A stretch of DNA of 64,000 nt from Flavobacteriales bacterium (GTDB lineage: Bacteria; Bacteroidota; Bacteroidia; Flavobacteriales; Flavobacteriaceae), in NCBI GenBank assembly GCA_027066365.1, contig JAMONV010000054.1, positions 1-64,000 on the forward strand. The letters run 5' to 3'. The stretch's first letter is position 1. Each line of letters starts with the position of its first letter. Of the stretch, positions 53,335 to 61,592 are shown piece by piece. Made by a program: the position numbers and the translations under genes. Below the pieces are notes generated by a model. It was not told the origin of the DNA. It saw only the letters and a list, made by a program, of their open reading frames with translations, and made no database searches.

Positions 53335-54450
53335 TCAGGAAAATATATCGTGAATACGTTCAAAAAAAGATTTCTTTTTATTTTTTCTCACTCCGAATGC
53401 GGCATCGTTAAGCTTACGCTCAAAATACTTCCGGTCTTCTTCCGATAATTTTTTGGGCAAATGCACATTGACCCGGATAAACAAATCGCCGTATTCGTCG
53501 GAATTAAGCCGCGGAATTCCTTTTCCTCTCACGCGTAATATCTTACCGGGATCGATACCCGGTTCCAAATGCAATTTGATTTTTCCGCCCGGTGTATTAA
53601 CTATTTTGGTTGTACCCAAAACAGCTTCCGGCAATGAAATATCTAGTTCGTGATATAAATCCAAACCCTTGATTTCAAAAGACGGATCGTGCATTTCCTT
53701 GAATTCCACCAATAAATCGCCCGCCACACCGTAATCCGACGGCGCATCGTGACCTTTCTGCGCCACTTTCAATTGGACGCCTTCTCGAACACCCTTGGGA
53801 ATTTTAATCTCAACGATTTCCTCAATCCATCGCAAACCGTTTTCGTCGGCGCCCTCGCCCCTTCGCGACAAAACCCGGCCGGTTCCTTCACAAGTTTTGC
53901 AACGGTGTGTCGTTTCGGTCATACCGAAAATAGTATGTGTAACACGACGAACCACGCCATGACCGCCACATGTGGGGCAAGTAGTGTAAGCACTACCCGG
54001 CGCTTTCACTTTGCGTTTTACCTTTATACGCTTTACGCCGCCGTGCATGATATCGTCCAATGTAATCTTTAATCGCACGCGCAAATCACGCCCCTTCACC
54101 CTGTGACGCGAAGCGGATTGGCGATAATAACTCCCCCCCATTCCTCCGCCGAACAAATCACTGAAAATATCTTGGAAATGTCGAAAAATATCTTCAACAT
54201 CCGTGTAATGCGGTGCTCCGTTTCCACCTTCAAAAGCGGCACTTCCAAATTGATCGTAACGTGCCCGCTTCTCGGGGTCGCTCAAAACTTCATAGGCTTC
54301 GGCGGCTTCTTTGAACTTCTCTTCCGCCTCTTTATCCCCCGGATTGCGATCCGGATGATATTGAATGGCTTTTTTGCGATATGCCCGCTTAATTTCTTCT
54401 TGCGTAGCCGTTCGCGAAACGCCTAAAATCGCATAATAATCCTTGCCCAT
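53335..54450 (-). CDS. dnaJ: Chaperone DnaJ
   Basis: Hsp40 co-chaperone of 371 residues that delivers clients to DnaK. The J domain (1-70) has HPD at 32-34, then a Gly- and Phe-rich stretch (GSYYRQSAS). The zinc-binding region has only two CxxCxGxG motifs, CPTCGGHG (158-165) and CKTCEGTG (184-191), where most DnaJ proteins have four; the lost motifs are the outer pair, leaving one zinc site. This form is known to me from flavobacterial DnaJ. The C-terminal substrate domain follows ([23 protein letters not shown]). The gene follows grpE by 30 bases. Confidence 0.96.
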   Translation of the reverse strand: MGKDYYAILGVSRTATQEEIKRAYRKKAIQYHPDRNPGDKEAEEKFKEAAEAYEVLSDPEKRARYDQFGSAAFEGGNGAPHYTDVEDIFRHFQDIFSDLFGGGMGGSYYRQSASRHRVKGRDLRVRLKITLDDIMHGGVKRIKVKRKVKAPGSAYTTCPTCGGHGVVRRVTHTIFGMTETTHRCKTCEGTGRVLSRRGEGADENGLRWIEEIVEIKIPKGVREGVQLKVAQKGHDAPSDYGVAGDLLVEFKEMHDPSFEIKGLDLYHELDISLPEAVLGTTKIVNTPGGKIKLHLEPGIDPGKILRVRGKGIPRLNSDEYGDLFIRVNVHLPKKLSEEDRKYFERKLNDAAFGVRKNKKKSFFERIHDIFS

Positions 54451-54480
54451 CGCAATGTCTATATTTTAACCGGAATCTTT

Positions 54481-55038
54481 CTATTGAATGGTAACAACCT
54501 TCGGATACCGAATGATTTTGTTTCCTAATCGATATCCTTTTTCAATAACATCATGAATCTTTCCCGACATCTTCTTATCACCCGGAATTTGTGCCACTGC
54601 ATCGTGTATATCCGCATCAAACGCATCTCCTTTATGCACTTCTATTTCCTTCAAACCCTTGTCCGTCAACACCTTACGAAATTTATCATAAATCAGTTTA
54701 ACTCCTTTATACAAATCGTCCTCTTCCGTTTTTTTCAATTCGGTCAAAGCACGTTCAAAATCGTCCAAAACGGGCAATAAATCGGCAATCACTTCCTCCG
54801 ACGCCGTTTCGATTAAATCCATTTTCTCCCGGTTGGTGCGCTTGCGGTAATTATCGAATTCCGCATACAAACGAATATATTTATCCTTCTCCTCGGCTAA
54901 TTGATTTTGTAAATCATCAATTTGCGCTTGCATTTCTTCCGCTTGATCTGGTTTCGTTTCTCCCGTTTTAGTTGATTGACTTTGTTTGACTTCATTCTTC
55001 AATACTTCCTGATTTTCTTTATGATTTTTCTTTTTCAT
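54481..55038 (-). CDS. grpE: Nucleotide exchange factor GrpE
   Basis: GrpE releases ADP from DnaK. The 185-residue protein has the long dimerising helix (about 25-110, DDLQNQLAEEKDKYIRLYAEFDNYRKRT) and the beta domain typical of its family (GDAFDADIHDAVAQIPGDKKMSGKIHDVIEKGYRLGNKIIRYPKVVV). It heads the grpE-dnaJ operon, with a two-box promoter. No CIRCE-like inverted repeat is visible upstream, so heat-shock control is not evident from sequence. Confidence 0.96.
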   Translation of the reverse strand: MKKKNHKENQEVLKNEVKQSQSTKTGETKPDQAEEMQAQIDDLQNQLAEEKDKYIRLYAEFDNYRKRTNREKMDLIETASEEVIADLLPVLDDFERALTELKKTEEDDLYKGVKLIYDKFRKVLTDKGLKEIEVHKGDAFDADIHDAVAQIPGDKKMSGKIHDVIEKGYRLGNKIIRYPKVVTIQ

Positions 55039-55065
55039 TTTCTCCGGTTTTGTTTTTTAATCATT

Positions 55066-55095
55066 CAAAATTATGCCAAATCCAAAAAATGACAA
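55066..55095 (-). promoter_or_regulatory. grpE-dnaJ promoter
   Basis: On the minus strand TTG (55095-55093), a 19-base spacer and TAATTTTG (55073-55066). The leader is about 21 bases. Confidence 0.55.
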
Positions 55096-55099
55096 GTTG

Positions 55100-55771
55100 T
55101 CACTTTTTCCATGCTCTCAACATGTGTCGCTTTCCCAGAGGGCCTGCAAGCCTTTCCGTCTTAAATCCGGCTTTAATAAGATTTCTACGCACTTCTCCTT
55201 TTGCCGAATAAGTAACGAACACTCCGTTTTTTCGCATGGCAAGATACATATTTTTTAGCACTTCAAAAGTCCACAACTCCGGCTGGCTGCGCGGACTAAA
55301 CGCATCGAAAAAAATAACGTCCCATTGTTCACGAACTTGGACTTCCTCAATAGGCAAACGGTGTTTGATTAATGTAAAATTTTCATCCAATTCAACGGAT
55401 TGTTCCCATTTCGAAATATGAATCCGCAAAAATATTTGTTTTTCGGCTTCATCCCGATAAAAATTCAATAGCTTGTATTCATCCGAATTCAACGGGAACA
55501 TTTCATAGGTTTCATAAATGATTTGATGTTCGTTCTCCTTCGCAAAACGCCATGCTAAAAATGCATTCAAACCTGTCCCGAAACCCATCTCGCCTATGCG
55601 AATAACCCGTTGCCTCGCTTGAGATGCATATTCCTTCAATCCTTTATCGATAAAAACATACAAACTCTCCTTCATCGCTCCGTGAAGGGAATGATAAGTT
55701 TCTCCAAAACGAACCGAATATATAGTAGGCGAACCGTCGCCTGTCTGTCTCGAAAAACGTTCTTTATTCAT
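55100..55771 (-). CDS. mnmD: tRNA 5-methylaminomethyl-2-thiouridine methyltransferase (MnmD, DUF752)
   Basis: A Rossmann-fold methyltransferase of 223 residues, the methylase half of MnmC without the FAD oxidase part. It finishes the mnm5 modification of the wobble uridine in certain tRNAs. The family motifs are SVRFGETYHSLHGAMKESLYVFI, the SAM site IGEMGFGTGLNAF, and the catalytic FFDAFSPRSQPELWTFEVL with VTYSAKGEVRRNLIKAGF. Overlaps by 4 bases with the upstream membrane-protein gene, so it is the last gene of the safE operon. Confidence 0.92.
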   Translation of the reverse strand: MNKERFSRQTGDGSPTIYSVRFGETYHSLHGAMKESLYVFIDKGLKEYASQARQRVIRIGEMGFGTGLNAFLAWRFAKENEHQIIYETYEMFPLNSDEYKLLNFYRDEAEKQIFLRIHISKWEQSVELDENFTLIKHRLPIEEVQVREQWDVIFFDAFSPRSQPELWTFEVLKNMYLAMRKNGVFVTYSAKGEVRRNLIKAGFKTERLAGPLGKRHMLRAWKK

Positions 55772-56217
55772 GAACCGGCTGGCTTTGTTGCTTCACGAAT
55801 GAAATAAAAAACGGGTAACAATAAAAATAATCCGACAGGCTGAATAAGCATCCGGCGTAAATAAAAAACAATTCGATAATCCACCGGACGAATCCACTGA
55901 ACCGTCAGCACGAATAAAATTCCCAAAATTACACCGGAATAAATAAAAAATTTGACAGCCCACAGGGTTAATCGCGCATCTTTAAATAACAATTGCAACA
56001 AAATTACCGACAAAATCGAATTGACCGAATAGCGCAAAAAAATACTGAAATAATCTTCGAACCTTAACACCGGCAAAGAACTTTTCATATAATTACCCGA
56101 AGCAAAATAATCGATGAATTTTTCGGGAAACCATTCTTGCTCGAATAAACGTACCGAAATTAATAAAATAACAACCGCTATGGCAAATACGTGTCGAAAC
56201 CGGTTATTGCTCTTCAT
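55768..56217 (-). CDS. Exosortase F-associated-like membrane protein
   Basis: A 149-residue integral membrane protein with four predicted helices. The pattern RLFEQEWFPEKFIDYF, then FLRYSVNSILSVILLQLLFKD, and the C-terminal FYLRRMLIQPVGLFLLLPVFYF resembles the exosortase F system-associated family found beside the protein-sorting enzyme exosortase F in flavobacteria. No exosortase gene or PEP-CTERM-like cargo is seen in the window, so either the partner lies elsewhere or the role differs. It overlaps safE by 14 bases and mnmD by 4. Confidence 0.6.
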   Translation of the reverse strand: MKSNNRFRHVFAIAVVILLISVRLFEQEWFPEKFIDYFASGNYMKSSLPVLRFEDYFSIFLRYSVNSILSVILLQLLFKDARLTLWAVKFFIYSGVILGILFVLTVQWIRPVDYRIVFYLRRMLIQPVGLFLLLPVFYFIREATKPAGS

Positions 56218-56968
56218 CTTCGTGCAGTAAATGTTTCACCTTTTTTATCTTTTTCTTATACATCATTTCTTTTTTGGCATTAATTTCCAAATGTTGTTTT
56301 CCCGGAGATAAATACATGATATTCAATCCCAAACCGCGTAAAATGAACAAGACACCCACCAAAACCACCACATAAGGAATCATTCTGTCCAATTTTCGGC
56401 GCACTTCCACCGAAAATAAAGTTTGCAAATAAGTAATCAACATCAATGCCGGTGTGGTTCCCAGTCCGAAAAGCATCATGTAAAGCATACCATACCATAC
56501 GCTTCCCGTTGCAACGGCACCCACCAAAGCCAAATAAACCAATCCGCACGGCAAAAAACCGTTCAAAAAGCCCATACCGAACATGGCACCCAAGCTTTTC
56601 CGCTTGAGCAAACGATTCATTTGAAACTTCAATTTTCCGATAAATTGCCCCCACGCTCCCGGCAAACCGGGATTAAGCCACTTCGAAGCAGGAAAAAAAG
56701 CCACCAAAATCATGAAAATTCCAAAAATCAAAGAAATATTTTGCTGTAATCCCGACAATTTCAAACCCGTCCCGATTAAGCCGAAAACCAAACCGATTAA
56801 ACCGTATGCCAACAAACGACCAATATGATAAACAATCAATTGCATGGCGGTTTTCAATCGATTTGACCGGTCAACGGGAATAATTAACGCTATCGGACCG
56901 CACATTCCTACACAGTGTGCCTCGCCGATCAAACCCAATAAGAGCGCGGAAAGAAAAATTTCAGCCAT
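56204..56968 (-). CDS. TauE/SafE-family membrane protein (cytochrome-maturation type)
   Basis: An inner-membrane protein of 254 residues with six helices of the short SafE-like type, built like DsbD's membrane domain. The family markers are GEAHCVGMCGPIAL (a CxxxC pair, residues about 19-23) and GMGFLNGFLPCGLVYLAL; the cysteines suggest copper handling or disulfide transfer. Such genes usually lie near cbb3-type oxidase or heavy-metal ATPase genes in Bacteroidota, but none is visible here. I start at ATG 56968 because the next ATG upstream (56986) lies in the promoter. Confidence 0.85.
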   Translation of the reverse strand: MAEIFLSALLLGLIGEAHCVGMCGPIALIIPVDRSNRLKTAMQLIVYHIGRLLAYGLIGLVFGLIGTGLKLSGLQQNISLIFGIFMILVAFFPASKWLNPGLPGAWGQFIGKLKFQMNRLLKRKSLGAMFGMGFLNGFLPCGLVYLALVGAVATGSVWYGMLYMMLFGLGTTPALMLITYLQTLFSVEVRRKLDRMIPYVVVLVGVLFILRGLGLNIMYLSPGKQHLEINAKKEMMYKKKIKKVKHLLHEDEEQ

Positions 56969-56983
56969 ACAATTTGTTTTGCA

Positions 56984-57014
56984 CAAATTTAATCATAATC
57001 GCCTAGCAAGCAAA
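56984..57014 (-). promoter_or_regulatory. Promoter of the safE operon
   Basis: On the minus strand, TTTG (57014-57011), a 19-base spacer and TAAATTTG (56991-56984), an exact match to the TTTG-N19-TAnnTTTG arrangement. The leader to ATG 56968 is about 10 bases. Confidence 0.7.
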
Positions 57015-57050
57015 AATAAGAAAGACCGCTACATACGTAAGCGGTCTTTC
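57010..57050 (-). terminator. Terminator after superoxide dismutase
   Basis: A perfect 11-bp stem: GAAAGACCGCT (57020-57030) with AGCGGTCTTTC (57040-57050), 9-base loop, followed on the minus strand by TTATTTTTG. The last bases double as the -33 box of the safE promoter. Confidence 0.75.
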
Positions 57051-57088
57051 TCCTTTAACCTTAAAACTCCTTAGCTATGAAAAAAGGA

Positions 57089-57694
57089 TTATTGTTTGAC
57101 TTCGTCATATCGCCTAGCCACTTCTTTCCAATGGATGACATTAAAAAAATCATCGATATAGTTTCCTCGCTTATTTTGGTGTTTTAAATAATATGCGTGC
57201 TCCCAAACATCCATACCCAAAATCGGTGTCCCGATACAATCAACAAATTTCATTAGAGGATTATCTTGATTGGCCGTCGTGCAAATGCTTAATTTTCCTT
57301 CATGCACCAGCAACCAAACCCACCCCGAACCGAACCTTGACAAACCGGCTTTCTTAAATTGTTCTTTGAAAGTTTCAAATGACCCGAAGTCCCGTTGAAT
57401 GGCATCGAACAAATCCCCCACCGGCAATCCGCCACCTTCCGGAGACATGATTTGCCAATAAAGTTTATGATTCCAATAGCCTCCGCCGTTGTTTCGAATG
57501 GCCGTCTGATTTATGTGAATGCTTTTGAGGATTTCTTCAATGGATTTTCCTTCAAAACAAGTCCCTTCAATAGCGGCATTCAATCCGTTCGTATAGCCCC
57601 GGTGGTGTCCCAAATGGTGAACCCGCATGGTGGCTTCATCGATATAGGGTTCCAAAGCATTATATTGATAAGGTATCTCTGGCAATTTAAACAT
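57089..57694 (-). CDS. Superoxide dismutase, Fe/Mn family
   Basis: A cytoplasmic superoxide dismutase of 201 residues. The metal ligands are visible: His in MRVHHLGHH, His in YWNHKLYW, and Asp-His in the signature DVWEHAYYL. RNNGGGYWNH and TTANQDNPLM resemble the manganese type (GGG, and the Gln of NQD), though WNH is closer to the iron type, so cambialistic use is possible. ATG 57694 gives the family N-terminus (FKLPEIPYQYNALEP); the frame opens 4 codons earlier. It has its own promoter and terminator. Confidence 0.94.
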   Translation of the reverse strand: MFKLPEIPYQYNALEPYIDEATMRVHHLGHHRGYTNGLNAAIEGTCFEGKSIEEILKSIHINQTAIRNNGGGYWNHKLYWQIMSPEGGGLPVGDLFDAIQRDFGSFETFKEQFKKAGLSRFGSGWVWLLVHEGKLSICTTANQDNPLMKFVDCIGTPILGMDVWEHAYYLKHQNKRGNYIDDFFNVIHWKEVARRYDEVKQ

Positions 57695-57717
57695 AATCGT
57701 TTTCAATTTTAACGAAG

Positions 57718-57725
57718 CAAATATA
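57718..57725 (-). promoter_or_regulatory. -7 promoter element of superoxide dismutase
   Basis: The minus strand reads TATATTTG, an exact match to TAnnTTTG. The leader to ATG 57694 is about 17 bases. No good -33 box is present at the right distance, consistent with a need for an activator. Confidence 0.55.
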
Positions 57726-57744
57726 CGAACGCATTTATTTTTTT

Positions 57745-57764
57745 ATGTGACAAAAATATCACAT
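57745..57764. promoter_or_regulatory. Inverted repeat upstream of superoxide dismutase, possible activator site
   Basis: ATGTGA-N8-TCACAT, a perfect 6-bp inverted repeat. Its centre is about 43 bases upstream of the predicted transcription start, which is where Crp/Fnr-type activators bind at class II promoters. The spacer is 2 bases longer than the TGTGA-N6-TCACA of Crp, so the protein is unknown. Confidence 0.4.
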
Positions 57765-57788
57765 TTTTTTATAACGGCATAACGATTT

Positions 57789-58625
57789 TCAATAACGCTC
57801 CACCAGCGCACGAACCAATTCACGAACCACCGGCTCCGCCTTGGCCGCTTCCTTAATTACTTCCTGATGATTGACATTCTTGATAAATTCTTCATCGCCC
57901 AAATCGGTAATTACGGAAATTCCGAACACTTCCATCTCCATATGTTTGGCCACAATCACTTCGGGAACCGTACTCATTCCCACGGCATCGGCGCCCAAAG
58001 TTCGCACCATTTTATATTCGGCCAAAGTTTCAAACGTAGGTCCTTGCAACCCCAGATAAACCCCTTTTTGATATGAAATCCCGTTGTTTTTGGCATAATC
58101 TTCCACTACTTTTATCATTTCCATACTATACGGTTCGCTCATATTTACAAACCTGGGACCGAAACGTTCGTCATTGGCACCTCGCAGCGGGTGTTCCGGA
58201 AAGAAAAATATATGATCGGTGATAATCATCACGTCTCCGATTTTGAAATTGACATTTACACCACCCGATGCATTGCTTACAATCAACTTGTTGATTCCCA
58301 TTAATTTCATTACACGTTCGGGAAAAGTAACCTCCTTCATATTATATCCTTCATAATAATGAAAACGCCCATTCATAGCCATTACATATTTCCCCGATAA
58401 CCAACCGAATATCAGCGAACCTTTATGCCCCTTAACCGTGGACACGGGAAAATTGGGTACACTTTTATAAGGAATCTCAACATCAATGTCGATATCTTCA
58501 CTCAAACTGCCTAATCCGCTACCCAACACAATGCCGTATTCGGGTATTTCATCCAGAATATCCAATAAATGATCGGCGGTTTCGCGCGCCTTGTCATATA
58601 AATTTTCTGCTGTTAACATATGCAT
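57789..58625 (-). CDS. Purine nucleoside phosphorylase
   Basis: Splits purine nucleosides with phosphate into base and ribose 1-phosphate (nucleotide salvage). The 278-residue protein is of the trimeric PNP/MTAP family: phosphate-binding GSGLGSLSEDI near residue 36, GRFHYYEG near 86, SNASGGVNVNFKIGDVMIITDH, GVYLGLQGPTFETLAEY and TVPEVIVAKHMEMEVFGISVITD. These match guanosine/inosine phosphorylases; the hexameric DeoD type is excluded. The start may be M3 (ATG 58619). It overlaps lpxK by 32 bases, so it is in the same operon. Confidence 0.95.
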   Translation of the reverse strand: MHMLTAENLYDKARETADHLLDILDEIPEYGIVLGSGLGSLSEDIDIDVEIPYKSVPNFPVSTVKGHKGSLIFGWLSGKYVMAMNGRFHYYEGYNMKEVTFPERVMKLMGINKLIVSNASGGVNVNFKIGDVMIITDHIFFFPEHPLRGANDERFGPRFVNMSEPYSMEMIKVVEDYAKNNGISYQKGVYLGLQGPTFETLAEYKMVRTLGADAVGMSTVPEVIVAKHMEMEVFGISVITDLGDEEFIKNVNHQEVIKEAAKAEPVVRELVRALVERY

Positions 58626-59598
58626 ATATTTTTTGTTTCAATATTTGCTCGTCTTTCGACCGGAATCTCACCGGCACAACGATAGGCTCAAAACCCGCAT
58701 CCTCCAATTTTTGCTTGTCTTTCTCCGTTGTGATTATGCCTCGGGCTTTATATTTTTTCAATACCGATCGAATCTTTTGCAACCGCCTCCGGCCATACTC
58801 GGCATGATCGGGAAAGAGTAGCGGAACAAAGTTAATATTTTTTCCCGACAGGAAATCTAACATTGGCACAGGATTGGCGATTCCGGTAACCAAAACGTAT
58901 TGTTTCCCTTCCAAATCGCTCCAATCCAATGATTTATTCCCTTGATACGGTTCCCCGTGTTCCAAATGATAAATCAATACGGGCTTGCCGGTCATTGCTT
59001 CGATTTTTGCCTTCTTCGCGCTAGCTTCTTCCATTTTATCATCGGGAACTTTGGTCAAAACAATCAAGTCCGCAGTTTTGGCGCGTTGCGGTAAATCCCT
59101 TAAAGAACCCATAGGAAACAAATCATCTTCTGTAAACGGCTTGTTAAACGGCGTCAATAATATTCGAAAGCCCGAAGCTAATCGCCTGTGCTGAAAAGCA
59201 TCATCCAACAATATTATATCGGAACGAACAAGCCTTTGCAGTTCCCTGATTCCGTGCACCCGGTCGGCATCCACCGCCACATGCACCCGGCTGCCGTATC
59301 GGCGAAAAATCTGATGTGGTTCGTCACCCGATTCCCGCCAGCCGTCTCCTTCTTTGAGCAAGCGAAATCCCTTGCTCTTTCGCCCATAACCCCGGCTTAA
59401 TACGGCCAAGCGGTATGTATCCGACAAAAGTTCAATCAAATATTCCGTAAACGGTGTTTTTCCGGCCCCTCCCAAATTCAAATTACCTATAATAATCACA
59501 GGAATATCCACTTTATATGAGCGTAAAATTTTCCGGTCATACAGCGCATGACGTAATCTCAAAATCCCTTCGATGATTTTTGCCGGTAGCTTTTTCAC
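58594..59598 (-). CDS. lpxK: Tetraacyldisaccharide 4'-kinase
   Basis: Phosphorylates the 4' position of the lipid A disaccharide precursor at the inner membrane. The 334-residue protein begins with RLRHALYDRKIL and has Walker A GNLNLGGAGKTPFTEYL near residue 38, RGYGRKSKG near 72, GDEPHQIFRRYG, DAFQHRRL (the DxxQ-R catalytic region) and GIITTEKDKQKL. Kinase and lipid A pathway show a Gram-negative outer membrane. Preceded by the BatA-like gene (4-base gap) and overlapping the PNP gene. Confidence 0.96.
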   Translation of the reverse strand: MKKLPAKIIEGILRLRHALYDRKILRSYKVDIPVIIIGNLNLGGAGKTPFTEYLIELLSDTYRLAVLSRGYGRKSKGFRLLKEGDGWRESGDEPHQIFRRYGSRVHVAVDADRVHGIRELQRLVRSDIILLDDAFQHRRLASGFRILLTPFNKPFTEDDLFPMGSLRDLPQRAKTADLIVLTKVPDDKMEEASAKKAKIEAMTGKPVLIYHLEHGEPYQGNKSLDWSDLEGKQYVLVTGIANPVPMLDFLSGKNINFVPLLFPDHAEYGRRRLQKIRSVLKKYKARGIITTEKDKQKLEDAGFEPIVVPVRFRSKDEQILKQKIYAYVNSRKFI

Positions 59599-59602
59599 GG
59601 TT

Positions 59603-61492
59603 TTATTTCCAATATTTAATTACCAACAGTTCTGTCAATAAAAACAATAGCGCCAGCAATATAAACCATCGCGAATAATCCGGCGGTTCATCGCTTCGGG
59701 GAATATTTCCCGTATAATCATTTTTGTAAAGCTTTATATGGGGCGGCAACTCGTTTTCTCCGCCACGATAATAGACGAGTCGGCTTTCTTTTCTGTTTTC
59801 ATTGACGGCGATAACCCCCAATGTATCTTGTCCTTTAATCACCGAATAAATACCGGGAGGTAAATTCAAATTTTTAATATAAACCTCCGTCTTTCCATCC
59901 TTCATCACCGAATAAACCGAATATTCACGATTTCCCGATAGAAGCTTAACCGGTTCTTCTCCTTCGATACCCTTGGAAAAAATTACCGCTTTATCCGTTC
60001 CCGAATAAAAATACAGTCTTTCTTCCGCATATGTATTCATAGGTTTATAAAATACAGGTATAACCAACGGTGATTGATAAAAATCCGATACGGGATATGC
60101 CGGATAAAAAGTGAAAACATATAAATTTCCATGCTTGAAAAAAGCAGGATATCCTTCTCCCGTCGAAATCAAAGAACCCGTCACGGGAGGCAATGCATAT
60201 ATGAATTTCGTATAAGGAAACTGCGATTGAGCGGGTTGCTTCTCAAATACATCACGGAAAAAAGGCCTGCGAAAATCAAGACGATTAAGTATAAAGTCAC
60301 CCTTTTTCAACGTAAAAGCGGGATTTATTCGCTTGAAAAACGCCCGGTCGTTTTCCATGGATTTTTGCGGAACGAATATCACCGGAACCGGCAGGCTTGC
60401 AATTAAATCGAAATTGTAGTAAGGTTTCCAACCATACAACACCAACAAATCATATTGCTTCGCTTTTACCCAATCCACTTCATCAGGTTTGACGGTTTTA
60501 TAATCCACACGGTTGGCTTTCCAGAGCTTAAATAAAAAAACCGGAATGCTATCGCCCACCATCAACACTTTTTTAGGTTTATTTCCCGGAACGATAAAAT
60601 ACAAGCGGTTATCAGGCATATAATACGGATCGTTCGTAATTTCGATTTGAGCGCCCGGCGCCGAATAATTTTTTTCGATATGAAATTCTATCGTATCCCC
60701 TTCGTCTTTATCCAAATTCAATAATTGACTAAAAACCGGTTTGCCACCCATGGTCACCTTAAAAACCGAATTGAACTTTTTTCCGCTTGCATGCACCAAA
60801 GCCCGGTAATAAACTCTGTCGGCAGCTTGCTTCACCATAAAAATCGTATCAACGGATAAATTAACGGGAAATTCGGAATTAACAAAAATAAAATGATACT
60901 CCGAAAGTGTATCTTCCCTTGCCATATGCAAAGCCGTTTCATCGAAAAATTGCCCGTCGCTGAAATAATAAACCTGTTTTCTTCCCGGAAACTTGCGTTT
61001 CAAAGCCTTCAAAATCGCCACATGATCCGTAACTCTGTGCCGGAAGTCATTCCGTAATAAACCGGTCAAATTTTTTCCATCTGTTTTCCTCCATCGTTGG
61101 CCGTCGTATAAATAATATTGATTGGAGGCAAAAACCCCTTCGTGCAACAATGACAATAATCGATCGTGCAAATCCGTATTGCCGGAACGGTAATTGGTAG
61201 ACATGCTCCGGTCGAAAAAAATCACCGAAGGCAAGCCCGATTTTTTCGTTTCCAAAGGGAAATACGGCTTGGCAAACGCCAGCACCAGTGCCGCCAATGC
61301 CCCCATGCGTAGCAACAGTAAAATCCATTTTTTCAGCTTTTGAATACGCTGCGTTTCCCGATGAATTTGTTTAAGAAAAGATACATTCGGAAAAATCAAT
61401 CGCTTATAGCGGCGCAAGCGCATCAAATGCACCAAAACCGGTATGAGCAGCAGAAAAAGGAAATATAATATGGACGGATTCTGAAATTTCAT
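59603..61492 (-). CDS. BatA-domain (TIGR02226) double-transmembrane protein
   Basis: A 629-residue membrane protein. The N-terminus, PSILYFLFLLLIPVLVHLMRLRRYKRLIFPNVSFLKQI, is the N-terminal double-transmembrane domain of the Bacteroidota aerotolerance-related group, with basic residues between two helices. Residues about 85-600 are extracytoplasmic: a von Willebrand-like beginning (PSVIFFDRSMSTNYRSG with a DxSxS metal site) followed by beta-rich modules. One helix closes the protein. The frame opens 32 codons upstream, but ATG 61492 starts where the family begins. It sits 4 bases before lpxK. Confidence 0.85.
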   Translation of the reverse strand: MKFQNPSILYFLFLLLIPVLVHLMRLRRYKRLIFPNVSFLKQIHRETQRIQKLKKWILLLLRMGALAALVLAFAKPYFPLETKKSGLPSVIFFDRSMSTNYRSGNTDLHDRLLSLLHEGVFASNQYYLYDGQRWRKTDGKNLTGLLRNDFRHRVTDHVAILKALKRKFPGRKQVYYFSDGQFFDETALHMAREDTLSEYHFIFVNSEFPVNLSVDTIFMVKQAADRVYYRALVHASGKKFNSVFKVTMGGKPVFSQLLNLDKDEGDTIEFHIEKNYSAPGAQIEITNDPYYMPDNRLYFIVPGNKPKKVLMVGDSIPVFLFKLWKANRVDYKTVKPDEVDWVKAKQYDLLVLYGWKPYYNFDLIASLPVPVIFVPQKSMENDRAFFKRINPAFTLKKGDFILNRLDFRRPFFRDVFEKQPAQSQFPYTKFIYALPPVTGSLISTGEGYPAFFKHGNLYVFTFYPAYPVSDFYQSPLVIPVFYKPMNTYAEERLYFYSGTDKAVIFSKGIEGEEPVKLLSGNREYSVYSVMKDGKTEVYIKNLNLPPGIYSVIKGQDTLGVIAVNENRKESRLVYYRGGENELPPHIKLYKNDYTGNIPRSDEPPDYSRWFILLALLFLLTELLVIKYWK

Positions 61493-61497
61493 TGATA

Positions 61498-61505
61498 CAA
61501 AGATA
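61498..61505 (-). promoter_or_regulatory. -7 promoter element of the BatA-like-lpxK-PNP operon
   Basis: The minus strand reads TATCTTTG, matching TAnnTTTG. It ends 5 bases before ATG 61492, so the mRNA is leaderless or nearly so. Confidence 0.5.
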
Positions 61506-61511
61506 CATAAA

Positions 61512-61548
61512 CAAAAAAATCCCGGTGTGCGTAACGACACCGGGATTT
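61512..61548 (-). terminator. Terminator of the 61593-62666 gene
   Basis: ATCCCGGTGT (61519-61528) pairs perfectly with ACACCGGGAT (61537-61546), 8-base loop, with a T7 run following on the minus strand. This separates the gene from the BatA-like operon. Confidence 0.85.
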
Positions 61549-61592
61549 CCTCGAACCGAAAACGATGCTCACGCAACACAAAATCCAACAGA

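Noticed and set aside
57745-57764. Canonical Crp site
   Set aside because: The half-sites match TGTGA and TCACA but the spacer is 8 rather than 6 bases, so it is reported as an inverted repeat of unknown protein.
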